Below are positions 1 through 9,711 of a stretch of 64,000 nucleotides of DNA, piece by piece. Below the pieces are notes generated by a model. The model made no database searches, was not told where the DNA came from, and saw only the letters and a list, made by a program, of their open reading frames with translations. Made by a program: the position numbers and the translations under genes. Origin of the DNA: Flavobacterium cucumis (GTDB lineage Bacteria; Bacteroidota; Bacteroidia; Flavobacteriales; Flavobacteriaceae); contig NZ_FRYK01000001.1 in NCBI RefSeq assembly GCF_900148835.1, positions 1,178,001-1,242,000 of the forward strand, in the 5' to 3' direction. Each line of letters opens with the position of its first letter. The first letter of the stretch is position 1.

Positions 1-649
1 CTGGAAAATCTTTTGTTACCGAAAGCATAATCGAAAGCATTTTGGCAATTTCTTGTTTTCGACTTCCTGGTAATAACGCAATAATTGGTTTGTTTGACAA
101 TTGGTTGTCTTGTCTAAATTTTTCATCGGATACTTCCGTTCTACTAGCAATGGCATCAATTAACGGATGGCCAACGAAATGAACAGGAAAGTTGTGCTTT
201 TTCTCGTAGAAGTCTTTTTCAAATGGAAGAATTACATACATAAAGTCTACATCGCGTTTGATGGCTTTGATGCGATTTTCTTTCCAAGCCCAAATTTGAG
301 GCGAAATATAATAATGCGTCGGAATATTGCGTTCTTTCGCCCAAGTTGCAATGCGCATATTGAATCCGGGGTAATCAATAAAAATAATGGCATCAGGTTG
401 AAATGCTTCGATGTCTTTTTTGCAGATTTTGATGTTGTTCAAAATGGTTTTTAAGTTCATGATGACTTCAATAAATCCCATAAAAGCCAATTCGCGGTAG
501 TGTTTGACTAAGGTTCCGCCCACATTTTGCATTAAATCGCCACCCCAAAAACGAATTTCGGATGATGGATCCTTTTCATATAAAGCTTTCATCAAGTTAG
601 CGCCATGTAAGTCGCCCGAAGCTTCTCCTGCTATAATGTAATATTTCAT
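1..649 (-). CDS. lpxB: Lipid-A-disaccharide synthase, N-terminal part (cut by window edge)
   Basis: The visible 216 codons begin MKYYIIAGEASGDLHGANLM, the typical start of the GT19 family enzyme LpxB, which joins UDP-diacylglucosamine and lipid X to make the lipid A disaccharide on the inner face of the cytoplasmic membrane. The frame stays open to the window edge, so the C-terminal part is missing. It starts 17 bp after the stop of surE on the same strand, so the two are probably cotranscribed. The start is the only ATG placed to include the conserved GEASGD motif. Confidence 0.93.
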   Translation of the reverse strand, partial: MKYYIIAGEASGDLHGANLMKALYEKDPSSEIRFWGGDLMQNVGGTLVKHYRELAFMGFIEVIMNLKTILNNIKICKKDIEAFQPDAIIFIDYPGFNMRIATWAKERNIPTHYYISPQIWAWKENRIKAIKRDVDFMYVILPFEKDFYEKKHNFPVHFVGHPLIDAIASRTEVSDEKFRQDNQLSNKPIIALLPGSRKQEIAKMLSIMLSVTKDFP

Positions 650-666
650 TTTCTAATTGTCTAATT

Positions 667-1434
667 TTATAATTCCCAAGAATTCAATTGTTGCATCGCA
701 TGATGAGCCGTTAAATCAAACTGAACTGGAACAATTGAGATGTATCCATTTTCTAAAGCCCATTCATCGGTGTCAGTTCCTTTATCTAAATTGACAAATT
801 TTCCGGTTAACCAGTAGTATTCTTTTCCTTGAGGATTCGTTCTTTTATCAAATTCTTCTTGCCACATGGCTTTCGCTTGACGGCAAATTTTCACTCCTCT
901 TATTTCTTCTTTAGTTAATTTTGGAAAATTAACGTTTAAAATTACACCTTCTGGCAGCCCTTTTTTTAATACTTCAGCTGCAATCTGTTTTACGTGAGGT
1001 TTGATTTGCTCGAAATCAGCATCCCAACTGTAATCTAGTAGGGAAAATCCAATGGCTGGAATTCCTTCAATTCCGGCTTCAACTGCTGCACTCATGGTGC
1101 CTGAATAAATTACATTTATGGAAGAGTTGGAACCATGATTTATTCCTGACACACACAAATCGGGTTTTCTTTTTAAGATTTCGTGAATTGCAATTTTCAC
1201 ACAATCAACGGGTGTTCCGCTGCAACTGTATTCTTGTTCAAGTTCTTTGTCTATTGTTACTTTCTCTAGTTTTAAGGTGTTGTTGATTGTTATTGCGTGT
1301 CCCATTGCGCTTTGTGGGCTATCTGGGGCTACAACTACTACATCGCCTAACGTTTTCATTACGTCAATCAAAGCTCGAATTCCCGGTGCAACAATACTGT
1401 CGTCGTTTGTTACAAGTATTAAAGGTCTTGGCAT
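667..1434 (-). CDS. surE: 5'/3'-nucleotidase SurE
   Basis: A 255-residue protein of normal SurE length. It opens with ILVTNDDSI, whose paired Asp residues bind the divalent metal, followed by the Ser/Asn-rich segment SGINHGSN typical of the family. SurE removes phosphate from nucleoside monophosphates and is linked to stationary-phase survival. It lies just upstream of lpxB and is divergent from the protease at 1574. The 139-bp divergent gap has no perfect TAnnTTTG box, only near matches. The stop codon sits inside a short TCTAATT-type repeat (about 652-667). Confidence 0.95.
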   Translation of the reverse strand: MPRPLILVTNDDSIVAPGIRALIDVMKTLGDVVVVAPDSPQSAMGHAITINNTLKLEKVTIDKELEQEYSCSGTPVDCVKIAIHEILKRKPDLCVSGINHGSNSSINVIYSGTMSAAVEAGIEGIPAIGFSLLDYSWDADFEQIKPHVKQIAAEVLKKGLPEGVILNVNFPKLTKEEIRGVKICRQAKAMWQEEFDKRTNPQGKEYYWLTGKFVNLDKGTDTDEWALENGYISIVPVQFDLTAHHAMQQLNSWEL

Positions 1435-1573
1435 TTATGTCTTTTTTTGCTAAATTAGCTAAAATTTATAAATCCATTTTTTTAAAAGAAATAATTTTAT
1501 AGCTTTAACAAAAAATTATAGATGATAAAGAGTTGTGGCACGATTTTTTATGTATTTTAGATAAAAATTTTTA

Positions 1574-3736
1574 ATGAAACGAATAGGGGAATTTATGAAA
1601 AGAAATTATAAGGTTATTTTGTTTATTACTGCACTTTCTGCAGTATTGTGGAGTTTTATCCCTAATAAGAAAGTGGAGGATCCTGAAAAGGACAAACTAC
1701 TTTTAGACTTGATGACCTTCGTTCTTGAAAAGGTACATTATAGTCCTATTTCATTTGATGACGATTTTTCTAAGCAAGTTTACGATAAGTATTTGGAAGG
1801 GATTGATCCAACGAAGCGTTTTTTTATTCAAAGTGATATTGCTGAATTCAGTAAGTATGAATTGCAAATTGATGACATGATTAGAAATAAAGAGTTGACT
1901 TTCTTTACGCTTACACATACTCGTTTATTAAAAAGAATGGAAGAATCAAGAGCGATTTATAAAGATATATTGTCTAAGCCTTTTGATTTTGAACAAATGG
2001 AATCTATTAATGTGGCTTATGAAAAACTACCATTTGCTCAGAATAAGAAGGAATTAGTTGAGCGATGGAGAAAACAACTTAAATTACAAGCCTTGTCTTC
2101 TGTAACTGATAAACAAAAGTTAGAAGAAGAGAAGAAAAAGACGGATCCTTCTTACCAAGTTAAATCTTTTGCTGTTATTGAAAAGGAAGTACGTGAAAGT
2201 TCATTAAAATCATTAAATGAATATTTTGATTTTATTCAATCGGAATTGGATAGAGCCGATTGGTTTTCAATGTTCCTAAATTCAATTGTGGAGCGATTTG
2301 ATCCTCATACGTTTTATTTTTCTCCAGAAGACAAGGAAAAGTTTGATGTTAGTATGAGTGGTACTTTCCAAGGAATTGGAGCACGTCTTCAAAAGAAAGA
2401 ATCAGGTGTTGAGGTTTCTGAATTGATATCAGGAGGACCTGCTTGGAAAGGGAAACAACTAGAGGCTGGTGACTTAATTTTAAAAGTAGGTCAAGGCAAA
2501 GAGAACCCTATCGATATTGCAGGAATGCGTTTAGATGATGTAGTTAAGAAGATAAAAGGACCAAAAGGAACTGAAGTGCGTCTTACTGTGAAAAAAGTTG
2601 ACGGTTCTATTCAAGTCATTTCGATTATCAGAGATGAAGTAGAAACAGAAGAGACTTTTGCTAAATCATCTATCGTTGAGAAAGATGGGAAAAAGTTTGG
2701 AATTATTTATTTGCCTAAATTTTATATTAGTTTTGAAAATAAGCAAAATAGAGATGCTTTTAAAGATGTAGCAATGGAGATAGAGCGTTTGAAAGCTCAA
2801 AACATTGACGGAATTGTTATGGATCTTCGAGATAATGGAGGAGGGTCTTTAGAAACGGTTGTTAAAATGGTAGGACTTTTTATTCCTGAAGGACCTGTTG
2901 TTCAAGTTAAAGCTCCAGGTAGAAATCCTGAGGTTTTACCTGATTTAGATAAGAAAGTGCAGTATGATGGTCCTTTAGTAGTAATGATAAACAATTTTTC
3001 TGCTTCTGCTTCTGAAATATTTGCTGCAGCTATTCAAGATTATAACAGAGGTATCGTGGTTGGAAGTAAGCATTCTTATGGAAAAGGAACCGTTCAAAAT
3101 GTTATCGATTTAAATCAGTTTATAAAAGGTAATGAATTTGGAGATTTAGGAGCATTGAAGACTACGATTCAAAAGTTTTACCGAATTAATGGTGGTTCAA
3201 CACAAAGAGAAGGTGTAAAGAGTGATATTGTTTTTCCAGATCGATTTACTTATTTAGATATGGGGGAGCGTGATGAGGAAAGTGCGTTGCCATGGGATCG
3301 TATTGCTCCCGTGAAATTTGAGCCTTTATTTGGCGATTTTAAAGATGTCATTGACAATAGTAGAAAAAGAATAGCTTCAAATAGTATTTTTACTTTGATT
3401 GATCAAAATGCAAAATGGATTTATGAAAGAAAGGATCAAAATGTTTATAGTCTTAATATTAATGAATTTAAAGAAAAAGAGCGTTTAGATGAAAATAAAC
3501 TAAAGCGTTTTAAGCCAATTTCTGAGTACAATAATAATTTGACTTTTTCTTCATTACCTTATGAAATTGAACTTTTTGATAAAGATCCTGTTTTGAAAGA
3601 AAAAAGAGATCGTTGGCATGAAGATTTACAGAAAGATATTTATATTACAGAAACTTTGAATGTTATTTCTGAGATGAAATCTCTTAATAAGGCTAAATTA
3701 GCTACCTCAAGGTATAATTCAAAGTATAGAAATTAA
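1574..3736 (+). CDS. prc: Carboxy-terminal processing protease (Tsp/Prc, S41 family)
   Basis: A 720-residue periplasmic protease of the long Tsp/Prc type. An N-terminal hydrophobic segment (about residues 13-27) is a signal or membrane anchor. A PDZ domain covers roughly residues 235-340. The S41 catalytic core contains FSASASEI (nucleophile Ser) and SYGKGTVQ (general-base Lys), and a long C-terminal domain follows. Such proteases degrade or trim envelope proteins from the C-terminus. A second ATG eight codons in (1595) also precedes the signal segment, so the exact start is uncertain. A weak promoter is possible: TTG at 1533-1535 and TATTTTAG at 1553-1560. A strong terminator follows. Confidence 0.93.
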   Translation: MKRIGEFMKRNYKVILFITALSAVLWSFIPNKKVEDPEKDKLLLDLMTFVLEKVHYSPISFDDDFSKQVYDKYLEGIDPTKRFFIQSDIAEFSKYELQIDDMIRNKELTFFTLTHTRLLKRMEESRAIYKDILSKPFDFEQMESINVAYEKLPFAQNKKELVERWRKQLKLQALSSVTDKQKLEEEKKKTDPSYQVKSFAVIEKEVRESSLKSLNEYFDFIQSELDRADWFSMFLNSIVERFDPHTFYFSPEDKEKFDVSMSGTFQGIGARLQKKESGVEVSELISGGPAWKGKQLEAGDLILKVGQGKENPIDIAGMRLDDVVKKIKGPKGTEVRLTVKKVDGSIQVISIIRDEVETEETFAKSSIVEKDGKKFGIIYLPKFYISFENKQNRDAFKDVAMEIERLKAQNIDGIVMDLRDNGGGSLETVVKMVGLFIPEGPVVQVKAPGRNPEVLPDLDKKVQYDGPLVVMINNFSASASEIFAAAIQDYNRGIVVGSKHSYGKGTVQNVIDLNQFIKGNEFGDLGALKTTIQKFYRINGGSTQREGVKSDIVFPDRFTYLDMGERDEESALPWDRIAPVKFEPLFGDFKDVIDNSRKRIASNSIFTLIDQNAKWIYERKDQNVYSLNINEFKEKERLDENKLKRFKPISEYNNNLTFSSLPYEIELFDKDPVLKEKRDRWHEDLQKDIYITETLNVISEMKSLNKAKLATSRYNSKYRN

Positions 3737-3740
3737 ATTG

Positions 3741-3776
3741 CCAAAAAAAAGGGGTTTTTGCCCCCCTTTTTTTGGG
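3741..3776 (+). terminator. Terminator of the protease gene
   Basis: An A-run plus GGGG, a short TTTTTG loop, then CCCC plus a T-run form a GC-capped hairpin directly after the stop codon at 3736. Confidence 0.8.
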
Positions 3777-3801
3777 TCATATGGATTATAAGAGTGACAT
3801 G

Positions 3802-3835
3802 TAACAAAAAAGAGGCAATTGCCTCTTTTTTGTTA
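3802..3835. terminator. Bidirectional terminator (17-bp arms)
   Basis: A perfect palindrome centred between 3818 and 3819, with arms reading AAAAAAGAGGCAA / TTGCCTCTTTTTT at the core. It lies between convergent genes and ends five bases before the stop of the coiled-coil gene at 3841. Its A- and T-runs let it work on both strands. Confidence 0.85.
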
Positions 3836-3840
3836 TTATA

Positions 3841-4338
3841 TTATTCTAATTTTTTTAATTTTTCTTCGGCTTCCAAAAGGTCTTCTTGTAATTCAATTTT
3901 TTGTGTTTCGAGTTTTAAAATTTTTGCCTTCCATTTTAATTCCTCTTTTTCTTCTAATTTTCCTTTTAGTTTTTCGAGTTTTTTATTTTCTTTTTCTAAT
4001 TTATCTTTATTAGAATTTATTCTCTTTTTGGCTTTCTCAACATTCTTTTTGGCTTTTTCTCTGTTCGCAATTATTTTTTCGGCTTTTTTTACTTCTCTCT
4101 GTGCTTCCTTTTGAGCTTTTTTAGCTTCTTTTACTGTTTTTTGTCGGTCACTTTCTGTTTTCTTAAGCTCTTTAAGCGCTTCTTTTTCTTGTTTTATTCT
4201 ATCCTTCTCTTCTTTTTGTCTTTCTTTAATAAGACGCTCTTGTTTGTTTTTAATGCTATCGCTTGTTCTTTCTTGTGCTACTGTGAATGTGCTTTGTATG
4301 CAAAGTAAGCTTATTAATAGTAAAAATTTTATTTTCAT
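3841..4338 (-). CDS. Secreted Lys/Glu-rich coiled-coil protein
   Basis: A 165-residue protein with a signal peptide ending near TFTVAQ (about residue 22). Nearly all the rest is charged alpha-helical sequence rich in Lys, Glu, Gln and Arg, strongly predicted to be a coiled coil (about residues 25-165). I recognise no catalytic domain. It is probably a periplasmic structural or scaffolding protein, but this is inference from composition only. Low-complexity helices of this sort give spurious database matches, so family names should be treated with care. It is transcribed alone, away from the nuclease gene at 4392. Confidence 0.75.
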   Translation of the reverse strand: MKIKFLLLISLLCIQSTFTVAQERTSDSIKNKQERLIKERQKEEKDRIKQEKEALKELKKTESDRQKTVKEAKKAQKEAQREVKKAEKIIANREKAKKNVEKAKKRINSNKDKLEKENKKLEKLKGKLEEKEELKWKAKILKLETQKIELQEDLLEAEEKLKKLE

Positions 4339-4364
4339 GATTTCAACTTTAAGGGTTATATTTA

Positions 4365-4372
4365 CAAAGATA
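4365..4372 (-). promoter_or_regulatory. -7 box for the coiled-coil gene
   Basis: On the minus strand this reads TATCTTTG, a perfect TAnnTTTG match, 27 bp upstream of the ATG at 4338. No TTG lies at the usual -33 distance. Confidence 0.45.
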
Positions 4373-4391
4373 ACTAAAAATAATAGGTAGT

Positions 4392-5186
4392 ATGGTAAAG
4401 ATGCTCATTTCAATATTTTTATTAGTGTTTGTTTCTTCTTGTATTGATTTGCCAAAAGATGAAGAAAAAGTACTTGATAGTTCGATTTCTAATGAGGAAG
4501 TTGATATAGTATCAAATCAGTTTTATTATTTTCCTACTTCAACTACACAAGCGGTTTATGAGCGTAAGAGTTTTGTTTTTTCATACTCGGAAGAACATGA
4601 GCAAAGTGAATGGGTAGCCTATTTTTTGACTCCATCAGACTTTAAAAAAGGTACTTATGATCGTCCTTTTTTTATTGAAGACCCACTAGTGAAAACGGTA
4701 TCCGCTGATTGGAGGAATTATAAAAAATCTGGATATGATAAAGGTCATTTATGTCCTGCTGGTGATAGAAAATCGAGTTATGATAGCTTTAAAGAAACCT
4801 TTTACACTTCTAATATAACGCCGCAAAAACGAGCGTTTAATTCAGGTATATGGAATCGTTTAGAAGAAAAAACAAGGTATTGGGCTGAAAAATATAATGG
4901 TATTTATGTGGTTACAGGTGGTGTTTTAAGTGATAATTTGAAAACTATAGGAAAGGAAAAGGTTTCTGTTCCAAATTATTTTTATAAGGTTCTCATGACT
5001 AAAGATAAATCAAAAATGATTGCTTTTCTTATACCTCATGAAGATTCTAAACTTCCTTTGTATGAATATGTAGTCACTGTAAATGAAGTCGAAAAAATTA
5101 CAGGAATTGATTTTTTTCCAAGATTAGAAGATACCATAGAAAATGCTTTGGAATCTAAAAATGATTATAAAATCTGGAGTTTTTAA
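4392..5186 (+). CDS. DNA/RNA non-specific endonuclease, lipoprotein (NucA/EndA-type)
   Basis: A 264-residue beta-beta-alpha-metal nuclease. Residues 1-17 are a lipoprotein signal with lipobox VSSC, so the mature protein is probably lipid-anchored in the envelope. The catalytic motif appears as YDKGHLCPAGDR, a DKGH variant of the family DRGH in which His is the general base. The Asn of FYTSNITPQ is the usual metal ligand. The family cuts single- and double-stranded DNA and RNA without sequence preference, often for nutrient scavenging. Its stop codon abuts the stop of the convergent rodA gene with no spacer. Confidence 0.9.
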   Translation: MVKMLISIFLLVFVSSCIDLPKDEEKVLDSSISNEEVDIVSNQFYYFPTSTTQAVYERKSFVFSYSEEHEQSEWVAYFLTPSDFKKGTYDRPFFIEDPLVKTVSADWRNYKKSGYDKGHLCPAGDRKSSYDSFKETFYTSNITPQKRAFNSGIWNRLEEKTRYWAEKYNGIYVVTGGVLSDNLKTIGKEKVSVPNYFYKVLMTKDKSKMIAFLIPHEDSKLPLYEYVVTVNEVEKITGIDFFPRLEDTIENALESKNDYKIWSF

Positions 5187-6443
5187 TTACCATTCATTTA
5201 CTTTATTGGCGTCTAGTTTTATAAAGATAAAAAGAAGTATAGTGAACGACCAAAGACTAGAGCCGCCATATGAGAAAAATGGAAGAGGAACTCCAATCGT
5301 TGGGAATAGTTTAATCAACATTGCTATATTTACAAAAAAATGAGTAAACAGATACGTTGCGACACAATAGCCATAGATTCTGCTAAATTTCGTTTTTTGG
5401 TTTTCCGCTAAATATAAAATCCTTAGGAAAAGAAGTGTAAAAAGAAGAATGACAACAAAACTCCCTATAAAGCCCCATTCTTCTCCAACTGTTGTAAAAA
5501 TATAGTCGGTATGTTGTTCTGGTACAAAGCCTCCTTTTGTTTGCGTTCCTTCTAAATACCCTTTTCCTGTAAGTCCTCCAGAACCTATTGCAATCATAGA
5601 TTGGTTAAGATTATAACCTTCTCTTTTCAAGTCTACATCGTTTCCTAAAAGCACATTGATTCTGTCTTTCTGATGCGGTTCTAAAACCGAATCGTAAACA
5701 TAACTTACGGAATACGTATAAGAAGCTATTATTCCAAATATAAGGGAATAAATTATAGGGTTACGACTTATTTTTTTGTTAAATAAATAGTGAATAATCA
5801 TGAAGATTAAAACAGCACTAATTATAAAAATGGGTTGTATAAGTAACGAAGCAAAAAATAAAACGATGGCTAAGATTCCTGATATAAAATACCAACTTGG
5901 TAAACCTTCTCTGTTTAAAACAAAAATTAATGATAGAAAAATCATGGCACTTCCGGCATCCGGTTGTAAGAGAATTAAAAATACAGGAAGTATAACTATG
6001 CCTAAACTAACTATTTGATGCTTGAATTTTTGGATGTTAACTTGTGAGAAACTTAAGTATTTTGCTAATAATAGAGCAGTTGCTATTTTGACAAATTCTG
6101 AGGGTTGAAAACCAAATCCTCCAAATTGATACCAGTTGGTTTGTCCCTTTTTTGTTACGCCAAATACGAAAAGCCCTAGTAATAAGATTATTCCTAATCC
6201 GTAAAAAACAAAGGATAGGCGTTCGAAAATTTTTGCATCCGTGAATAAGACTACTAAGATTAAAGGAATCGCTAAACCTATAAATAAAAATTGGCGACCG
6301 TAAATTTGTGAAATATCGAAAATTGAAGTTTCTTCTATGGGTAATGAGGCAGAATAGATTGTCATCCATCCCATTATAACCAACAAGGTATAGAGTAAAA
6401 TGGTTAACCAATCGATGCTGTTTCCTATGTTTTGATTTTTCAT
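5187..6443 (-). CDS. rodA: Rod shape-determining protein RodA (SEDS glycosyltransferase)
   Basis: A 418-residue multi-pass membrane protein with about ten hydrophobic segments and the SEDS family signatures GFQPSEF and PFFSYGGSS near the C-terminus. SEDS proteins polymerise lipid II into glycan strands and act with a class B PBP, here the adjacent mrdA product. It is the last gene of mreB-mreC-mreD-mrdA-rodA and starts directly after the mrdA stop (6444). Its own stop touches that of the convergent nuclease gene, and no terminator hairpin is visible between them. Confidence 0.95.
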   Translation of the reverse strand: MKNQNIGNSIDWLTILLYTLLVIMGWMTIYSASLPIEETSIFDISQIYGRQFLFIGLAIPLILVVLFTDAKIFERLSFVFYGLGIILLLGLFVFGVTKKGQTNWYQFGGFGFQPSEFVKIATALLLAKYLSFSQVNIQKFKHQIVSLGIVILPVFLILLQPDAGSAMIFLSLIFVLNREGLPSWYFISGILAIVLFFASLLIQPIFIISAVLIFMIIHYLFNKKISRNPIIYSLIFGIIASYTYSVSYVYDSVLEPHQKDRINVLLGNDVDLKREGYNLNQSMIAIGSGGLTGKGYLEGTQTKGGFVPEQHTDYIFTTVGEEWGFIGSFVVILLFTLLFLRILYLAENQKTKFSRIYGYCVATYLFTHFFVNIAMLIKLFPTIGVPLPFFSYGGSSLWSFTILLFIFIKLDANKVNEW

Positions 6444-8372
6444 TTATGCGTTTTCTTCTTCTTTTCTAGCTTCGCCTATTTTGTTTTTAATATTTGATAT
6501 TGTGTCTTTTTTAATTTTTCTCTCAGGTGTGCGTTGAAAAATGATATTTTCAATTTTCTCATACTCGTCTTCAATACTTCCGTTAAGCATTCGTGTTTCT
6601 AAATCTTTTCTTGAAATTTTTCCATTTACATACTTTTCCACTAATAACGTGGCGATTGGCCCAGCCCATCTACTTCCCCAATAACCGTTCTCAATAAAAA
6701 CAGCTATGGCGATTGTAGGATTTTCTTTAGGTGCAAAAGCAACAAAAATAGAGTGATCTTTCAATTGATATGTTTTACCAGCTACTCGAATTTTATTTTC
6801 GGCGGTTCCAGTTTTACCACAAATTTCTAAACCCTCTACTTTTAATGTTGAGGCAGTTCCAACGTTATAAACATCTGCCAATCCTTGAATCATAGCAGGA
6901 AAGTGTTCTTTTGCTATTGTTGTATAATGTTTTGTAGTGTATTTTTTATCTAATGCTTGTCCTTTAATTTTTTTTACAATGTGAGGTGTATAGTAATATC
7001 CTCTATTGGCTACTGCCGCCATCATGTTTGCCAATTGTAATGGGGACGTTAGCACTTCTCCTTGGCCAATTGAATTTGAGATAATATAGGAACTTCTTAT
7101 TGGAGCTCCATTATACATTCTTTCGTAGGTTTTAGAAGTAGGAACTAATCCTTTTGCACCAATGGGCATGTCAGTTCCTAGGAATTGTCCTAATCCAAAA
7201 CTTTTTACGTGATTGGCCCAATTGTCAACACTAAAATAAGAATCTTTGTATTTTTCTATTGTTCTCTTATATGCGTTTCCAAAATAACTATTACAAGACT
7301 TATACGTTCCATTATTTAGTTGTAATGTGTGTAATCCACAATGACATTTCATAAAACGGCCAAAGTTGGCTCCACCATTACAATAAAAAGTGCTGTTTAA
7401 ATCGATAACTTCTTCTTGTAACCCAATTAGACCTGTGATGATTTTAAATGGAGATCCAGGAGGGTAAGTAGCTTGAAGACCTCTGTCATAAAGGGGTTTC
7501 GAAATGGAATCATTATACAAAGCGGTATAATTCTTAGAACGTTGTCTTCCTACTAAAAGCGAAGGATCGTAAGTAGGTGCAGAAACTAGTGCTAAAATCT
7601 CTCCCGTTTTAGGTTCTATAGCAACAATTCCTCCTCTTTTGTTAACCATTAACTCCGTGCCATACTTTTGTAACTCATGGTCTATTGTTAACGTTAAGTC
7701 TTTTCCTTGTTGGGCAATAGTATCGAAAGCACCATCTTTATAAGGCCCTATTATTTTGTTGTGTTTGTCTCTTAAAAGGTATTTAACCCCTTTTACCCCT
7801 CGAAGAATTTCTTCGTATTGTTGTTCAACACCTTGTTTTCCAATTAAATCTCCTGGGTTGTAGTAAGGATTTTTTTCTATTATAGCTTCATTCACCTGAG
7901 TGATAAAGCCAAAAATGTTAGCACAATCCTTAACTTGATAGTCTCGTAAAGCTCTTTTTTGGGTGTAAAATCCTTCAAATTTTCTTTCTTTTTCTTGAAA
8001 TGCAGCATATTCAGCTTTGTTTAGTTGTGCCAAAAAAACAGAAGGGAGTCTTGGGCTGTAAACATTCGCTTTTTCAAGTTTATTAATAAAATAATCTTTT
8101 GTTATATTTAATAGTTTACAAAACTCTGTTGTATCAATATTTTTTATTTCTCTCGGTATAACCATAATGTCATACGAGGGTTGATTGGCTACTAATAATT
8201 TTCCATTTCGATCGTATATATAACCTCTTTCAGGAAAATCAAAAACTTTCTTAATAGCATTGTTTTCTGCTTTCAGTTTTAATGTTTCATCAATAACTTG
8301 AAGATAAAATATTTTAGCAATTAAAACAATGGCACTCAGTATAATTACAGAAGGTAGAATAATTTTTCTCAT
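6444..8372 (-). CDS. mrdA: Penicillin-binding protein 2 (elongasome transpeptidase)
   Basis: A 642-residue class B PBP. It has one N-terminal membrane segment (about residues 5-25), a dimerisation/pedestal region, and a transpeptidase domain. The active-site motifs are SPFK (in PPGSPFKI, nucleophile Ser), SCN (in YKSCNSYF) and KTG (in CGKTGTAE). It crosslinks side-wall peptidoglycan in partnership with RodA. The ATG overlaps the mreD stop by 4 bp, showing tight coupling. A charged tail of about 40 residues follows the catalytic domain. Confidence 0.95.
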   Translation of the reverse strand: MRKIILPSVIILSAIVLIAKIFYLQVIDETLKLKAENNAIKKVFDFPERGYIYDRNGKLLVANQPSYDIMVIPREIKNIDTTEFCKLLNITKDYFINKLEKANVYSPRLPSVFLAQLNKAEYAAFQEKERKFEGFYTQKRALRDYQVKDCANIFGFITQVNEAIIEKNPYYNPGDLIGKQGVEQQYEEILRGVKGVKYLLRDKHNKIIGPYKDGAFDTIAQQGKDLTLTIDHELQKYGTELMVNKRGGIVAIEPKTGEILALVSAPTYDPSLLVGRQRSKNYTALYNDSISKPLYDRGLQATYPPGSPFKIITGLIGLQEEVIDLNSTFYCNGGANFGRFMKCHCGLHTLQLNNGTYKSCNSYFGNAYKRTIEKYKDSYFSVDNWANHVKSFGLGQFLGTDMPIGAKGLVPTSKTYERMYNGAPIRSSYIISNSIGQGEVLTSPLQLANMMAAVANRGYYYTPHIVKKIKGQALDKKYTTKHYTTIAKEHFPAMIQGLADVYNVGTASTLKVEGLEICGKTGTAENKIRVAGKTYQLKDHSIFVAFAPKENPTIAIAVFIENGYWGSRWAGPIATLLVEKYVNGKISRKDLETRMLNGSIEDEYEKIENIIFQRTPERKIKKDTISNIKNKIGEARKEEENA

Positions 8373-8872
8373 CGTTTATTTGGTTTTATTAAATAAATAA
8401 TAAGCAAACAAATAATAAACGTAAAAATAGTACTAAGTAGTGTGCGATATAAAATTATTAGAAACAAATCGATTCTAAAGATTTCCAATGTAAAAAGGAT
8501 AAAGTGGTGAATTAAAATCGCTAGAAATAAAAGTGTCGCTCTTTCAGGGGTTATTTTATCAGCGATTTTAACAGTTTGATATTCATAACTTAATCCAAAA
8601 GCAAATCGAAATAAAGCAGGACGAATATAGGCCAATAAAATAGCAGCTGTTGTGTGAACACCACCTGAATTAGAAAACATATCTATGAAAATTCCCAAAG
8701 CAAAACTACCTAATAATAAAAATGACTTATTGCTATTAACAGGGTATAAAAGAATAAATAAAATATAAGGATAGGGATTGACAAAACCAAACAAGTTGAT
8801 GTTGTTGAATAGTAGTATTTGTAATGCAATAAACATTACAAAGCGAATAGTATTTGAAATGGAATTGTTCAC
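8369..8872 (-). CDS. mreD: Rod shape-determining protein MreD
   Basis: A 167-residue hydrophobic protein with about five membrane segments, the size and position expected of MreD between MreC and PBP2. The sequence is poorly conserved across phyla, so the call rests heavily on gene order. The first possible start is a GTG at 8872 immediately after the mreC stop codon. The first in-frame ATG is 12 codons later (8836). I prefer the GTG because it retains the first hydrophobic segment's N-terminal flank and couples translation to mreC. Confidence 0.88.
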   Translation of the reverse strand: MNNSISNTIRFVMFIALQILLFNNINLFGFVNPYPYILFILLYPVNSNKSFLLLGSFALGIFIDMFSNSGGVHTTAAILLAYIRPALFRFAFGLSYEYQTVKIADKITPERATLLFLAILIHHFILFTLEIFRIDLFLIILYRTLLSTIFTFIICLLIIYLIKPNKR

Positions 8873-9703
8873 TTATCGTTTTGTTGGTGTTGTTGCGTTT
8901 TCTAATGCTTGTTTTTGTTCTTTCTTTTTGTTTTCGATTATGTAGACATAACCTAATGAAGTCATGTCGTTAAACAAACGAATATTGATAGTGTAGTAAT
9001 TTGTTTTTTTATCAATAAAAATTCTATCGATTTTTCCAATTGGAATGTTTTCTGGAAAGATCGTCGAGTTTCCCCCAGTTACAATCGAATCCCCTTTTTT
9101 AATTGATGCCAATCTAGGAACGTCAATAAGTTGGGCATATCCAACGTTTTTACCATCCCATACTAAGGAACCAAAATGATACGAATTTTTAATTTTGGCA
9201 TTGATTTTTGATTTTGTGTTGAGTATGCTTTGAATAGTGGCAAAATCGGCTGAAGTTTTCTCAACTAAACCAATGACTCCATTATCATTAATAACTCCCA
9301 TGTCAGTTTTGAGTCCAGAATTTTTACCAGCATTAATTGTGATATAATTTTCTCTTTTGTTAAAAGAATTCTTCACTACTTTAGCCACCACAACATTGTA
9401 ATTGTTTAAGTCGCTTCTAAAAAGAGTTTTAGAAGTTAGTAAGGTGTCTTTTTTATTAAAAAGCAATTCTTTTAATAAAGCATTTTCGGTAGCTAACTCT
9501 TTATTTTTTTCTTTTAGACTCAAATATTCATTTGCTTCATTAATCTTTTCATATATTGAACCAGAAATAATATTGGCTGAATTTACATACTCACTCCTAT
9601 GATAAGAATGAGATTTTACTGTAAGATATAATGAAATACCTAAAAGCAGCAAAAACAGCAATCTGTAGCTGTTTTTAATGATAAAATTAATTATTTGCTG
9701 CAT
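8873..9703 (-). CDS. mreC: Rod shape-determining protein MreC
   Basis: A 276-residue protein with one N-terminal membrane anchor (about residues 12-28), a coiled coil (about 55-80) and the periplasmic beta-domain pair of MreC, with motifs such as NAGKNSGLKTDMGV and KGDSIVTGG. MreC links the cytoplasmic MreB filament to PBP2 and RodA. It starts 8 bp after the mreB stop and runs directly into mreD. Confidence 0.93.
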   Translation of the reverse strand: MQQIINFIIKNSYRLLFLLLLGISLYLTVKSHSYHRSEYVNSANIISGSIYEKINEANEYLSLKEKNKELATENALLKELLFNKKDTLLTSKTLFRSDLNNYNVVVAKVVKNSFNKRENYITINAGKNSGLKTDMGVINDNGVIGLVEKTSADFATIQSILNTKSKINAKIKNSYHFGSLVWDGKNVGYAQLIDVPRLASIKKGDSIVTGGNSTIFPENIPIGKIDRIFIDKKTNYYTINIRLFNDMTSLGYVYIIENKKKEQKQALENATTPTKR

Positions 9704-9711
9704 CTATTTTT

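Noticed and set aside
167..454. Open frame of 95 codons on the plus strand
   Set aside because: It lies entirely within lpxB on the other strand, and its translation has no coding character; lpxB shows clear family motifs.
4392..5186. Nuclease as a toxin or effector
   Set aside because: It has a lipoprotein signal, no toxin-delivery domain and no immunity gene beside it, so a scavenging envelope nuclease is the simpler reading.
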